Shown: one piece after another, positions 1 to 7,576 of the stretch
How the letters are laid out: every line of letters begins with the position of its first letter
How positions within the stretch are numbered: the first letter of the stretch is position 1
Origin: Candidatus Omnitrophota bacterium
GTDB lineage: Bacteria; Omnitrophota; Gorgyraeia; Tantalellales; Tantalellaceae
Assembly: GCA_030617085.1 (NCBI GenBank)
Contig: JAUWWB010000001.1
Location: 1 to 24,532 of the forward strand
Direction: 5' to 3'
Length of the DNA stretch: 24,532 bases
Made by a program: the position numbers and the translations under genes
The notes under the pieces: generated by a model
Database searches by the model: none
Told to the model about the DNA's origin: nothing
What the model saw: only the letters and a program-made list of their open reading frames with translations

Positions 1-39
1 ATGTTCAAGGATTTGGATGCAAGCCATGGCGATCCAATT

Positions 40-227
40 GTAATTTATAGTAATTCATAGTAATTTGTTGTAATTTGTTGTGATTTATCATACTTGTGGA
101 ATGGCTACGCCAATGAATTAGTACCAACTACTATCAATTACAATCAATTACCACAAATTATTGAAATTCCGTCACAATGAATTACTATCAATTACCATGA
201 ATTACTACAAATTACAATGAATTACCA
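40..227. repeat. Decamer inverted-repeat element, copy 1
   Basis: This AT-rich element fills the gap downstream of thiL. The left part (40-89) is five tandem 10-base units of the form GTAATTNNTN, with AATT recurring at exactly 10-base intervals. After a short non-repetitive core near 90-110, the right part (111-160 and about 174-227) carries the same unit in inverted orientation (CNATNAATTA). A non-decamer segment at 161-173 interrupts it. Positions 156-178 are identical to 22426-22448 in copy 3. The element could fold into a long imperfect hairpin. There is no gene in it: reading frames are closed by TAA in every unit. Its left edge may extend beyond the window. Confidence 0.85.
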
Positions 228-246
228 TAAGTCGCCACCTGACTCC

Positions 247-1143
247 TCACAAGTGCCTAAATCCCTCCATCCTCAACGCGCTGATGCGCCCCTCTTTGCC
301 TATCAGGGTCAGGCCGTCCTTTTTCGGCACTATCTCACCGATGACAAAGTACCGGGGCTCTTGCTTCCGCGACTTCACCTCCAGGAACAGCTTCCTCGCT
401 TCCTTTACCCCCATAGTGAACAATAGCTCAAAGCTTTCCCCGTAATAAAGGGCATCGTGAAGCGTCAGCGCCTTCGAAAGGGGGATAGCGCCCTCGTATA
501 GCCTGCATCCCACGCCGCTTTCGCGGCATACCCGGCCGATGTCCGGGGCGATCCCGTCCGAGACGTCTATCATCGAACTCACCTTGTAGCGCCCCGAAAG
601 GAACCGCGCCTCCTCCAGGCGCGGCGAAAAATCAAGATGTTCCTTTCTCCCGTTCCTGACGGGACCGGTAATCAACACAAGTTCTCCCTTTTTTGCGCCG
701 CTTCGTGTTATCAGTCTTTTCTTTTCCACAAATCCGATGACAGAAACATCGATCACCAGGGTGTCGGACCGGTTGGTATCGCCCCCCACGACCTTGATAT
801 CATATTCTTTACAGATGCCGAATATCCCGTCATAAATGCCCCGGATCGCGGCTTTTTTCGTCCCGGGAGGAACACCGATAGTCACCGTAATATATCCGGG
901 CACGCCCCCCATCGCGGCGACATCGCTGATATTGACCGCGACGGCCTTCCGCCCGACCCTCTTATACCCCGCCTGCCTGAGATAAAAATGCGTCCCCTCC
1001 ACAAGCATATCCGTGGCCCATAAAAGATAACGCTTCCCGTCATACTTGAGGACCGCGCAGTCGTCACCGATACCGGCAATAACGTCCTCCCCCGGACTCC
1101 CGGCGCGCTTTCTGATCTCGTCTATCAATTCTATCTCTCTCAT
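247..1143 (-). CDS. thiL: Thiamine-monophosphate kinase
   Basis: The 298-residue product matches ThiL, the cytoplasmic kinase that phosphorylates thiamine monophosphate with ATP to give the cofactor thiamine diphosphate. Family landmarks are visible in order: the acidic GDDCAVL segment (residues 26-32), ATDMLVEGTHF (43-53), NISDVAAMGG (71-80), the GGDTNRSD metal and phosphate loop (120-127), DVSDGIAPDIG (193-203) and GESFELLFT (235-243). It is slightly shorter than the usual 310-330 residues, mainly around residues 160-190, where the fold looks trimmed. The ATG at 1143 has a G-rich stretch (GGGGG) as a possible ribosome binding site. The 172-base gap to mtnA contains two repeat elements, so this gene may not be tightly co-transcribed. 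PurM/HypE relatives are excluded by the ThiL-specific N-terminal motifs. Confidence 0.93.
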   Translation of the reverse strand: MREIELIDEIRKRAGSPGEDVIAGIGDDCAVLKYDGKRYLLWATDMLVEGTHFYLRQAGYKRVGRKAVAVNISDVAAMGGVPGYITVTIGVPPGTKKAAIRGIYDGIFGICKEYDIKVVGGDTNRSDTLVIDVSVIGFVEKKRLITRSGAKKGELVLITGPVRNGRKEHLDFSPRLEEARFLSGRYKVSSMIDVSDGIAPDIGRVCRESGVGCRLYEGAIPLSKALTLHDALYYGESFELLFTMGVKEARKLFLEVKSRKQEPRYFVIGEIVPKKDGLTLIGKEGRISALRMEGFRHL

Positions 1144-1155
1144 GTACCGCCCCCA

Positions 1156-1231
1156 TTGTCATCCTGAGCGAAGCGAAGGATCTCTGGCGAGTCGACGTGG
1201 GAGAGATCCTTCGCTTCGCTCAGGATGACAA
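1156..1231. repeat. Long palindrome TCATCCTGAGCGAAG, copy 1
   Basis: Two perfectly complementary 30-base arms (1156-1185 and 1202-1231) flank a 16-base loop. The arm core is TCATCCTGAGCGAAGCGAAG. The same arm occurs at 20603-20676 with a different loop. It lies directly upstream of thiL, about 12 bases from the start codon, so a transcript crossing it would carry a very stable hairpin close to the ribosome binding site. From general knowledge, palindromes with this core recur in many unrelated bacterial assemblies and look like small non-autonomous mobile elements. No uridine tract follows, so it is not a classical terminator. Confidence 0.9.
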
Positions 1232-1294
1232 ACCGCGACAACTCACGGCCTGCACCAAGGGTTCGCTCCCTCGTTCAGAACAAGACACATGATC

Positions 1295-1329
1295 CCATCA
1301 ACCATCAACCATCCACTATCCACCCACCA
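1295..1329 (-). repeat. Heptamer array carrying the mtnA stop codon
   Basis: Five 7-base units on the plus strand read CCATCAA, CCATCAA, CCATCCA, CTATCCA, CCCACCA. On the coding (minus) strand this is a TTGATGG/TGGATGG series. The mtnA stop codon TAG (1316-1318) is part of the fourth unit, and the last two units lie inside the end of the mtnA reading frame, encoding its C-terminal glycines. The TGA in the TTGATGG units adds further stops in shifted frames just after the gene. Confidence 0.75.
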
Positions 1330-2350
1330 ACTTCGCAATCTTCCGCCTATCCGGCCTCCTGATAACCCCGCGTTCGGTGATGATCGCCGTGATCAGCTTC
1401 GCCGGGGTGATATCGAATGCCGGGTTTCTGACATCGACATCTTTCAGGGTCACGTATTCTCCGCCCATTTTCTTGACTTCCAGGGGGGAGCGTTCCTCGA
1501 TAGGGATCGCGCCCCCGTCGGCCACGGACAGGTCAAAAGTGGAACGGGGGGCGGCGACATAGAACGGAACTTTGTGATAATGGGCCAACACCGCCAGGTT
1601 ATACGTCCCTATCTTGTTCGCGACGTCTCCGTTAGCCGCGATCCGGTCGGCGCCGACCATGACCGCGTCGACCTCGTTCTTTGCCATCAGCGAAGCCGCC
1701 ATGTTGTCGCATATCAGCGTAGCGGGGATATTCGCTTTCGACAGCTCCCATACCGTGAGCCGGGCGCCCTGCATGACCGGGCGCGTTTCATCGACGTAGA
1801 CCCGGCGAACCTTCTTCCCGGCAGCAAAGATCACCCCTAGAGCCGTGCCATACCCGCCGGTTGCCAGGCCGCCGGCGTTGCAGTGCGTTAGAATATTTGA
1901 GCCTTTCGCGATCAGCGCCTTTCCTTCCCGGCCTATCGCGCGGCATCGTCTCCTGTCTTCATCAAGTATGGCATGGGCTTCGTAGAGAACCATGCTCTTT
2001 AGTTCTCCCACCGGCATCCCTTTGTTCTTTTTCACGAGCTCATCGACTCTCTCCAGCGCCCAAAAAAGATCCCTGGCCGTAGGGCGCGAAGCGGCCAGGC
2101 GCTTCATGGTCCTTTCCAGCTCCTTTTTAAAGCTTCTGAAGCCCCTTGCCCTGCTCTTACGCACACCAAGATAAACCCCGTAAGCCGCCGCTATCCCGAT
2201 CGCCGGAGCCCCCCTGACCGCCATCGCTTTTATGGCGCGCACAACATCCCCATCCGTAAAACACGCCGCATACCGCGTCTTCCCCGGAAGAAGCCTCTGG
2301 TCGATCACCTCAAGCCTGTCGTTTTTCCAACGTATCGTTTCGTATTTCAT
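1316..2350 (-). CDS. mtnA: S-methyl-5-thioribose-1-phosphate isomerase
   Basis: The 344-residue product belongs to the MtnA branch of the eIF2B-related sugar isomerases. It converts methylthioribose 1-phosphate to methylthioribulose 1-phosphate in the cytoplasmic methionine salvage pathway. Visible landmarks are the N-terminal IRWKNDRLEVIDQRLLPG block, RGAPAIGIAAAYG (46-58), the catalytic cysteine in THCNAGGLATGGYGTALG (Cys157) and the catalytic aspartate in VGADRIAANGDVANKIGTYN (Asp235). Full length suggests an intact enzyme. The N-terminal blocks argue against ribose-1,5-bisphosphate isomerase or a regulatory eIF2B subunit. No other salvage gene is in the window. The ATG at 2350 has no evident Shine-Dalgarno sequence; upstream is a GC-rich hairpin repeat followed by TTTT. 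The stop codon lies inside a heptamer array. Confidence 0.93.
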   Translation of the reverse strand: MKYETIRWKNDRLEVIDQRLLPGKTRYAACFTDGDVVRAIKAMAVRGAPAIGIAAAYGVYLGVRKSRARGFRSFKKELERTMKRLAASRPTARDLFWALERVDELVKKNKGMPVGELKSMVLYEAHAILDEDRRRCRAIGREGKALIAKGSNILTHCNAGGLATGGYGTALGVIFAAGKKVRRVYVDETRPVMQGARLTVWELSKANIPATLICDNMAASLMAKNEVDAVMVGADRIAANGDVANKIGTYNLAVLAHYHKVPFYVAAPRSTFDLSVADGGAIPIEERSPLEVKKMGGEYVTLKDVDVRNPAFDITPAKLITAIITERGVIRRPDRRKIAKLVGG

Positions 2351-2365
2351 TTTATCAGTTATCAG

Positions 2366-2422
2366 GGCAAAAGGGCAGGCACAGGGGCCTGCCCCTACAT
2401 GCAGTTAGGCCACTACGAACTA
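2366..2422 (-). repeat. GC-rich hairpin plus TAGTTCG heptamer block, copy 1
   Basis: This 57-base block between the CPBP protease and mtnA is nearly identical to 3519-3576: I count one inserted C and one substitution. It contains a perfect 8-bp stem GGGCAGGC/GCCTGCCC (2373-2380 and 2387-2394) with a 6-base loop. On the coding strand TTTT follows the stem, which is terminator-like but with a short U tract. At its upstream end is the heptamer CTACGAA (2413-2419), and the next three bases, CTA, are the complement of the protease TAG stop. The block therefore starts exactly at the stop codon and sits in the leader of mtnA. Confidence 0.82.
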
Positions 2423-3490
2423 CCCTCCCCCGACGCTCCTCCCCGCGAATACCAGCGCTACCATTGCCAGGTTGTGCATGATGTGCACCGATATTGAGGG
2501 GATAAGCGAACCCGTTTTTTCATAGAGGTATGCCAGCAGCATGCCGAGCGCCAGTATGGGGAAAAATCCCACGGGATGCGCGTGCAGAAAAGAAAACACC
2601 GCGGAAGTCCCCACCATGGCCCAGAACATCCCCAGCCTTTTCCTGACGGCAGTGTACATGAAACCCCGGAAAAAGATCTCTTCAGCGATCGGGCCGAAAA
2701 CAGCCGCGAAGAGCGCCGAGAACCACAGGAGCGACACCTCCTTTTCCTCAATAAAGACGCGCACGATGGGCTGGATGGGAGGCCGGTATTCCAACAGTCT
2801 CGTCACGAAAAAGGTCAGCATCATTATCCCCGCGATAACGGGAACCAGCGCTACATACCCGACCGCGGCGTAAAAGACCCCGCTCCGCAAACCTCTGGGA
2901 GTAAGGCCTATGGCGTCCACGCCCTGCCCGTGCTTCCTGATGACAAAGTACAGGATAACACTGATGCCCACCACGTTCATAACGGCCGTATTGAACACCA
3001 TGCGAAAATTCTCGTTATGGAGAACGGGAAAAAGCCTTGACGCGATGGCCTGGATGATCATGAACGCGTACCCGCAGGAAAGAAATATCAACACCACCCT
3101 GGCGACGTCGGCCATGCCCCAGCGTGGCCTATCCTGCCGCACGAGCCGTATGCTGATCGGTTTCCGGCGCGCCCAGCGGGCTATGAAATACACATCCAGG
3201 AACAAGCCGACCAGTATCACAAACAATACCAGCAGGTTGAGTATCCCCAGGAACAGGTATAACACCGGATTTTGCGCGGCAAGCCGCTCGAGCTTCTCTT
3301 CCCACTCCCTTACGCCCAGCTGTTCGACCGGCGCCTTCTCCGCGGGCCGTTCCCGTAGGACCGCTGCCTCTTTCTCAAGCGGCCTTTCCCCCACCCGGCC
3401 CGCCAGAACCAGAAGGTTCACCCCCACAACGAAGGCAAGCAAAAAAACATACAACCTGTTCCGCCGCATGATATCGAAGAGCTCCCCCAT
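2420..3490 (-). CDS. CPBP-family intramembrane metalloprotease
   Basis: The 356-residue integral membrane protein has the three signatures of the CPBP/CAAX (Rce1-like, ABI) protease family. These are EEIFFRG (Glu270, Glu271, Arg275), FSFLHAH (His303) and HIMHN (His336, Asn340). Together they form the intramembrane metal site. An N-terminal membrane segment (about 14-31) is followed by a charged region of about 40 residues, then six or seven more hydrophobic segments. The substrate cannot be read from sequence; bacterial relatives act in peptide maturation, bacteriocin immunity or anti-sigma processing. I chose the ATG at 3490 because GGAGG lies 7 bases upstream. A GTG at 3508 would add six residues but has no ribosome binding site. 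The stop codon TAG is the first element of a TAGTTCG repeat. Confidence 0.88.
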   Translation of the reverse strand: MGELFDIMRRNRLYVFLLAFVVGVNLLVLAGRVGERPLEKEAAVLRERPAEKAPVEQLGVREWEEKLERLAAQNPVLYLFLGILNLLVLFVILVGLFLDVYFIARWARRKPISIRLVRQDRPRWGMADVARVVLIFLSCGYAFMIIQAIASRLFPVLHNENFRMVFNTAVMNVVGISVILYFVIRKHGQGVDAIGLTPRGLRSGVFYAAVGYVALVPVIAGIMMLTFFVTRLLEYRPPIQPIVRVFIEEKEVSLLWFSALFAAVFGPIAEEIFFRGFMYTAVRKRLGMFWAMVGTSAVFSFLHAHPVGFFPILALGMLLAYLYEKTGSLIPSISVHIMHNLAMVALVFAGRSVGGG

Positions 3491-3506
3491 AAGCGCGCCT
3501 CCGCTC

Positions 3507-3576
3507 ACTACGAACTATGGCAAAAGGGCAGGCACAGGGGCCTGCCCCCTACATGCAATTAGGCCACTACGAACTA
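3507..3576 (-). repeat. GC-rich hairpin plus TAGTTCG heptamer block, copy 2
   Basis: Second copy of the block seen at 2366-2422, here between the TatD-radical SAM gene and the CPBP protease. The stem GGGCAGGC/GCCTGCCC occupies 3526-3533 and 3540-3547, again followed by TTTT on the coding strand. Heptamer units lie on both sides: ACTACGAACTA at 3507-3517, just upstream of the protease ribosome binding site, and CTACGAA at 3567-3573 next to the previous gene's stop. The orientation relative to the genes is the same as in copy 1. A shortened unit, CTAAAA (3574-3579), links the array to the TAG stop at 3580-3582. Confidence 0.82.
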
Positions 3577-3579
3577 AAA

Positions 3580-4956
3580 CTACCCGACAATATCCATCCG
3601 CCTCAAGCGGAAGCCCACGCCCAGCTCTTCCGCTATGCGGCGGCATCCGGCAACGCCTTCTTCTCCCAGCATATCCAGGCAGGTCACTTCGACTTCTATC
3701 CCCCGGGCTTTGCATCCGGCGATAAAATCCAGGATAGCTTTGTAAGCGCGCTCTCCGAAAACCGGCCTCGAGATCCGGGCGTATCCCGCCTCGTCCGGCG
3801 CGTTCAAACTGACCGAGACCCTGTCAATGATCCCTTTGAACTCCGCGGTGATGTCCCTGCCGCTAATAAGGCTGCCTTCGCCGTTAGTCACCAGACGCAC
3901 CCTGCCGCCTTTTTCCTTTACGAAAGAAGCTACCCTTTTTATGACCTCCAGCCGGAGCGTGGGTTCGCCGTAACCGCAGAACACCACCTCGGCGTAGCCG
4001 GATATCTCACCCATGGCTTCCATCACTTCCTCCGTAGTCGGCTCGGCGTCCAGCTTGAGAGCATGCCCTTTCACGTAATTGGAATACTGGCGCGTGCAGA
4101 ACGTGCACCTGTTTGTGCACCTGTTGGTGATATTGAGATACAGAGAGTCCCTTATGGGATACGCCACCGCGGGCTTCTCTTCTATCCCGAGGCGAAAAAG
4201 CTGATTCGCGTTATGCGTGGTGATCCTCGCGATATCCTCCGCGGTCAGACCGTATATGCCGGCATGGACGTCCAGGAGCCGGCCGATATACGCCGGTTCG
4301 TTCCTTTTTCCCCTGAAAGGCACGGGCGCGATAAACGGCGAATCCGTTTCCAGAAGCAGCCGCTCGGGGGGAACGTGTTTTATCAGGTCCCGCAGGCGGG
4401 CGGCTTTTTCGAACGTTATGTTCCCCGCGAATGAAACATGCATGCCGAGCGACAAAAGTTCCCCCACGAGGGCCGCGTCCGCCGAAAAGCAATGGACGAC
4501 CCCCCTTGAGGCGGGCGGCATCAATTCCTTGAGGATGCTCAAAAAATCTTCGCCCGCGTCACGGTTGTGGAGTATTACAGGCAGGTCAAACTCATCAGCG
4601 ACGCGCAGACAATCCCGGAAAAGCCTTTTCTGGTTTTCCGGCTTTGAGTATCCCCTGTAATAATCCAGGCCTATTTCCCCTATGGCTACGACTTTGTCAC
4701 TCTTGAGGGCGATGTCCCTCAGGCGCGATATCCCTGCCTTATCAACCCTGTCCGCTTCATGGGGATGTATGCCCACGGCGGCGAATACCGGACGGTGCTG
4801 CTTAGCCAGGGCCACAGCCCTCTCGCTGCCCGCTATATCCGTACCGGGCACGACGAAACGCACCACCCCGGCAGAAGCAGCCCTCTCCAGGACTTCGCCC
4901 AGGTCGTCCTTGTAATCAGGAAAATCCAAATGGCAGTGAGTGTCTACAAGTCGCAT
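3580..4956 (-). CDS. TatD-family hydrolase fused to a radical SAM domain
   Basis: A 458-residue fusion. Residues 1 to about 258 are a complete TatD-type metal-dependent hydrolase. Metal ligands are seen at His7 and His9 (THCHLD), Glu94 (AIGEIGLDYY), His130 (ILHNRD), His155 (VVHCFS) and Asp205 (LLETDSPF). Residues about 266-458 are a compact radical SAM domain with the iron-sulfur triad Cys280-x3-Cys284-x2-Cys287. A GYGEPTLR segment (328-335) resembles the SAM-binding GGE motif. TatD proteins are 3'-5' DNases with suggested roles in repair. A short radical SAM family associated with TatD is known, but its reaction is not. There is no internal stop or frameshift, so the fusion looks genuine. 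GGAAG precedes the ATG at 4956. The gene follows metG, as tatD (yabD) follows metS in Bacillus. Confidence 0.9.
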   Translation of the reverse strand: MRLVDTHCHLDFPDYKDDLGEVLERAASAGVVRFVVPGTDIAGSERAVALAKQHRPVFAAVGIHPHEADRVDKAGISRLRDIALKSDKVVAIGEIGLDYYRGYSKPENQKRLFRDCLRVADEFDLPVILHNRDAGEDFLSILKELMPPASRGVVHCFSADAALVGELLSLGMHVSFAGNITFEKAARLRDLIKHVPPERLLLETDSPFIAPVPFRGKRNEPAYIGRLLDVHAGIYGLTAEDIARITTHNANQLFRLGIEEKPAVAYPIRDSLYLNITNRCTNRCTFCTRQYSNYVKGHALKLDAEPTTEEVMEAMGEISGYAEVVFCGYGEPTLRLEVIKRVASFVKEKGGRVRLVTNGEGSLISGRDITAEFKGIIDRVSVSLNAPDEAGYARISRPVFGERAYKAILDFIAGCKARGIEVEVTCLDMLGEEGVAGCRRIAEELGVGFRLRRMDIVG

Positions 4957-4967
4957 CGTTAGCTTCC

Positions 4968-5050
4968 GGGTTAGGTTATAGGTTTTAGCAGCTTAATCCC
5001 TAAAACTTGGAATCTAACACCTAAAACCTAGAACCTATAACCTATACCCT
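4968..5050. repeat. CCTATAA-type heptamer inverted repeat
   Basis: The metG-tatD gap is an imperfect inverted repeat built of 7-base units. On the coding strand the upstream arm reads as a TTATAGG, TTCTAGG, TTTTAGG series (complement of 5020-5050), with degenerate units continuing to about 4995. The downstream arm (4968-4988) carries the reverse complement, CTAAAACCTATAACCTAACCC-like. Each coding-strand unit holds a TAG. The metG stop (5059-5061) lies about 9 bases before the array. The arms could pair over roughly 20 bases in RNA. Confidence 0.72.
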
Positions 5051-5058
5051 GAACTCCG

Positions 5059-6633
5059 CTATTTGATCCGCGGAAACAGCGGCTCTCCCTTGGCGGTCTT
5101 CGTTCCCGGGGGGAACCTTCTCCAGTCCCGGGGACCCTTCGTGCCGCTTATCTCTTTTCTGACGGCTTCCGTATCCATGTCCTCTTTTAATCCAAGCTGC
5201 TCCCACATCTTTCTCGCTGTCGAGGGCATGAAGGGCAGGAGCGCGATCGCGGCCGCTCTCAGCACCTCCAGCAGGTCCGCGATGATCAGTTTTATCGCCT
5301 CCATGTTCCCCGCTTTTGAGTATTCCCATGGCGCCGACGCCTCGATATACTTATTCGCTTTCCCGACCACCTGCATTATCGCTTCAAGCGCTTCCTTCAA
5401 TAAAAGTTTCGGGCTCAGCAGACGGTCGCTTATTGCCGGGAAAAGGCCGCGGACGGCATCTCTGATGACGTCAGAGCGCCGGTCCTGCTCTTCGTCTCCG
5501 GCGGCCCGTGGAGGCGCGGGCGAGGTGCCGGCGAAATATTTTTCCACCATCGTAAGCGTCCTGTTCAGAAGGTTCCCCAGGTCATTGGCAAGGTCGCTGT
5601 TATAAACGGTGACCAGCACGTCTTCGCTGAAAGAGCCGTCCTGCCCGAAAGCCACTGTTTTTAACAGGAAATATCGAAGAGGGTCGACCCCGTATTTGCC
5701 GGTCATCTCTACGGGGTCGACGATGTTCCCCCTGGATTTGGACATCTTCTCTTTGCCAATCTTCCACCAGCCATGGGCAAAGATGGTCTTCGGCATGGGC
5801 ATGCCCACGCTCTTGAGCATGATGGGCCAGTACACCGCGTGGTGCCTGAGTATGTCTTTCGCGATCACGTGTATGTCGGCGGGCCAGAACTCTTCGAATT
5901 TCTTCCGCGCCTTAAGCCCTGAAGCGTAGTTGATCAAGGCGTCAAACCAGACATAGACGATATAATCCCTGTCGAACGGCAATTCGACCCCCCACGACAT
6001 CCTTTCCCTGGGCCGCGAAATACACAGGTCGTTCAGCTCTTCCCGCAGGAAACCCAGAACTTCGTTCTTCCTGTATTCCGGCATTACGAACTCAGGGTTG
6101 GCGTTAATATGGTCGATGAGCCACTGCTGGTATTTGCTCATGCGGAAAAAATAATTTTTCTCCCTGATCCGCTCCACCGGCCGGTTGCAGTCGGGACAGA
6201 CGCCGTTTTCGGCCTGCGCGTCGGTCCAGAAAGTCTCGCATGGCGTGCAATACCACCCGTCATATTCACCACGGTAGATATCGCCTTTGTCCTTCATCTT
6301 CTCCAGGAACTCCTGGACGACTTTCTTGTGGGACTGGTCGGTCGTGCGGATGAACCCGTCGTACCGTATGCCCAGAGCGCCCCAGACGTTCTTGAAGTTG
6401 GCGACTATGGCATCGACGAATTCCTTCTCTTTCCCTTTTTCAAAACCCGCTTTCAGGCACGCCTTCTCGATCTTTTCGCCGTGTTCGTCCGTACCCGTGA
6501 GGAAGAACACCGCCTCGCCCAGCATCTTGTGATACCTGGCGAGCGCGTCGACGGCGATCTGCGTGTAAGCGTGCCCGAGGTGGGGATTGGCGTTTACGTA
6601 ATAGATGGGCGTTGTGATATAAAACTTTCGCAT
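5059..6633 (-). CDS. metG: Methionyl-tRNA synthetase
   Basis: A class I aminoacyl-tRNA synthetase of 524 residues that charges tRNA-Met. The HIGH motif appears as HLGH (residues 18-21) and KMSKS at 296-300. The CP insertion carries one zinc knuckle, Cys129-x2-Cys132 and Cys146-x2-Cys149. The C-terminal half is the usual anticodon-binding helical domain. There is no C-terminal EMAP-II/Trbp111-like tRNA-binding domain; the protein ends soon after the helical part. The open frame runs further upstream, but the true start is the ATG at 6633. The protein there begins MRKFYITTPIYYVNANPHLG, the conserved family N terminus, and GGAGG lies upstream. This start lies inside ricT, so the two genes overlap by 40 bases and are probably translationally coupled. 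Confidence 0.96.
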   Translation of the reverse strand: MRKFYITTPIYYVNANPHLGHAYTQIAVDALARYHKMLGEAVFFLTGTDEHGEKIEKACLKAGFEKGKEKEFVDAIVANFKNVWGALGIRYDGFIRTTDQSHKKVVQEFLEKMKDKGDIYRGEYDGWYCTPCETFWTDAQAENGVCPDCNRPVERIREKNYFFRMSKYQQWLIDHINANPEFVMPEYRKNEVLGFLREELNDLCISRPRERMSWGVELPFDRDYIVYVWFDALINYASGLKARKKFEEFWPADIHVIAKDILRHHAVYWPIMLKSVGMPMPKTIFAHGWWKIGKEKMSKSRGNIVDPVEMTGKYGVDPLRYFLLKTVAFGQDGSFSEDVLVTVYNSDLANDLGNLLNRTLTMVEKYFAGTSPAPPRAAGDEEQDRRSDVIRDAVRGLFPAISDRLLSPKLLLKEALEAIMQVVGKANKYIEASAPWEYSKAGNMEAIKLIIADLLEVLRAAAIALLPFMPSTARKMWEQLGLKEDMDTEAVRKEISGTKGPRDWRRFPPGTKTAKGEPLFPRIK

Positions 6634-7439
6634 GCGCAGTTCTTTTCCTCCTTCGTCTCTAAGGTTACTTCTTTGATCTTCCCCCCACCGAGATCGACGG
6701 TCACGGCCCTCCTCAAGGAATTTACAGCGATAACCTTTCCATTGCCGTGTTCGGTCTTGATCTGGCTGCCCTCCCTCGGCAGATGCCTCGAACACTCGCT
6801 GTAGTTCCTGTACTCGTAGCCGAGGCAGCACATGAGCCTGCCGCAAAGGCCCGATATCTTCGAGGGATTAAGCGGAAGGTTCTGGACCTTGGCCATCTTT
6901 ATCGTGACGGGGTCAAAGTCTTTCAGAAAAGACATGCAGCAAAGCTTCCTCCCGCAAGAGCCGTGCCCCCCGAGCATTTTCGCTTCGTCCCTCACCCCTA
7001 TCTGCCGCAACTCGATACGGACGCGGAAGATACTTGCCAGGTCCCTTACCAGGCCGCGAAAGTCCACGCGGTTTTCGGAGGTAAAGTAAAAAATGATCTT
7101 CGACCTGTCAAACGAGTATTCCGCGGCCACAAGTTTCATCGGCAGCCTGTGTTCCCGGATCTTCTGCCTGCAGACGCTCATGAGGTCCTTCGTCTTTGCC
7201 CTGTTCCTGGCGATCTGCTCATTATCCCAGGGATTAGCCTTCCTGATGATCTTGCGCAAAGTCTTCCCCGTGGAGCCGGTGTCGGGGGCCTTTTCGCCGG
7301 AGACGACTATCTCGCCGTAATCAAGACCCCTGTCCCCTTCCACTATTACCATATCCCCCACATCAAGTTTCATGCCGTTGGCAAGGAAATGCCTTATCTC
7401 CCCCGCCGCCCGCAGCTGTATCTGGACTGTATCATGCAT
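6594..7439 (-). CDS. ricT: RicT/YaaT family PSP1-domain protein
   Basis: The 281-residue product is a PSP1 C-terminal domain protein of the RicT (YaaT) family. In Bacillus subtilis RicT works with RicA and RicF as an iron-sulfur complex that supports RNase Y-dependent mRNA maturation and development. The diagnostic cysteines are present: GSCGRKLCC (Cys162, Cys167, Cys168) and GLCGRLMCC (Cys199, Cys204, Cys205), each in a G-x-CGR-x2-CC pattern. The C terminus has an unusual CACESF tail. I start it at the ATG at 7439, which has GGAGG 7 bases upstream; an upstream in-frame start at 7472 lacks support. Its place between holB and metG mirrors Bacillus (holB-yaaT...metS). RicA and RicF homologues are not in this window. 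Confidence 0.9.
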   Translation of the reverse strand: MHDTVQIQLRAAGEIRHFLANGMKLDVGDMVIVEGDRGLDYGEIVVSGEKAPDTGSTGKTLRKIIRKANPWDNEQIARNRAKTKDLMSVCRQKIREHRLPMKLVAAEYSFDRSKIIFYFTSENRVDFRGLVRDLASIFRVRIELRQIGVRDEAKMLGGHGSCGRKLCCMSFLKDFDPVTIKMAKVQNLPLNPSKISGLCGRLMCCLGYEYRNYSECSRHLPREGSQIKTEHGNGKVIAVNSLRRAVTVDLGGGKIKEVTLETKEEKNCACESFISQRPSIT

Positions 7440-7473
7440 TGCTGTTCCTCCATATGCTGTGCCAGTTACCATA

Positions 7474-7576
7474 ATAAATCAAATATCAAAATGCAAAATC
7501 ATAGAGCCTCTTTTCGAATTCCTTTTTGAATTTTGATATGTCATTTTGCATTTTAATTTTTGATTTTTAATTTTTA
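7474..7576. repeat. A/T-rich heptamer inverted repeat, holB-ricT gap
   Basis: The gap holds an imperfect inverted repeat of A/T-rich units. The right part (about 7525-7576) reads on the coding strand as a run of roughly 7-base units such as AAAAATT, AAAAATC, AAAATGC and AAAATGA. The left part (about 7474-7502) carries AAATATC, AAAATGC, AAAATCA on the plus strand, so the arms can pair over about 30 bases with mismatches. The holB stop TAA (7574-7576) merges directly into the array. Composition is far more AT-rich than the neighbouring genes. Confidence 0.7.

Noticed and set aside
40..227. CRISPR array
   Set aside because: Repeat units are only 10 bases, contiguous and degenerate, with no unique spacers and an inverted second half; no cas genes are present.
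1144..1315. TPP riboswitch before thiL
   Set aside because: I do not see the CUGAGA or related THI-box core; the gap is explained by the long palindrome and the heptamer array.
2351..2419. SAM riboswitch upstream of mtnA
   Set aside because: The leader is a short repeat block with one hairpin shared with unrelated genes; none of the conserved SAM-aptamer layout is visible in under 70 bases.
6634..6846. N-terminal extension of metG upstream of 6633
   Set aside because: The extension has no similarity to synthetases, lies inside ricT, and the family N terminus begins at 6633 after a GGAGG site.
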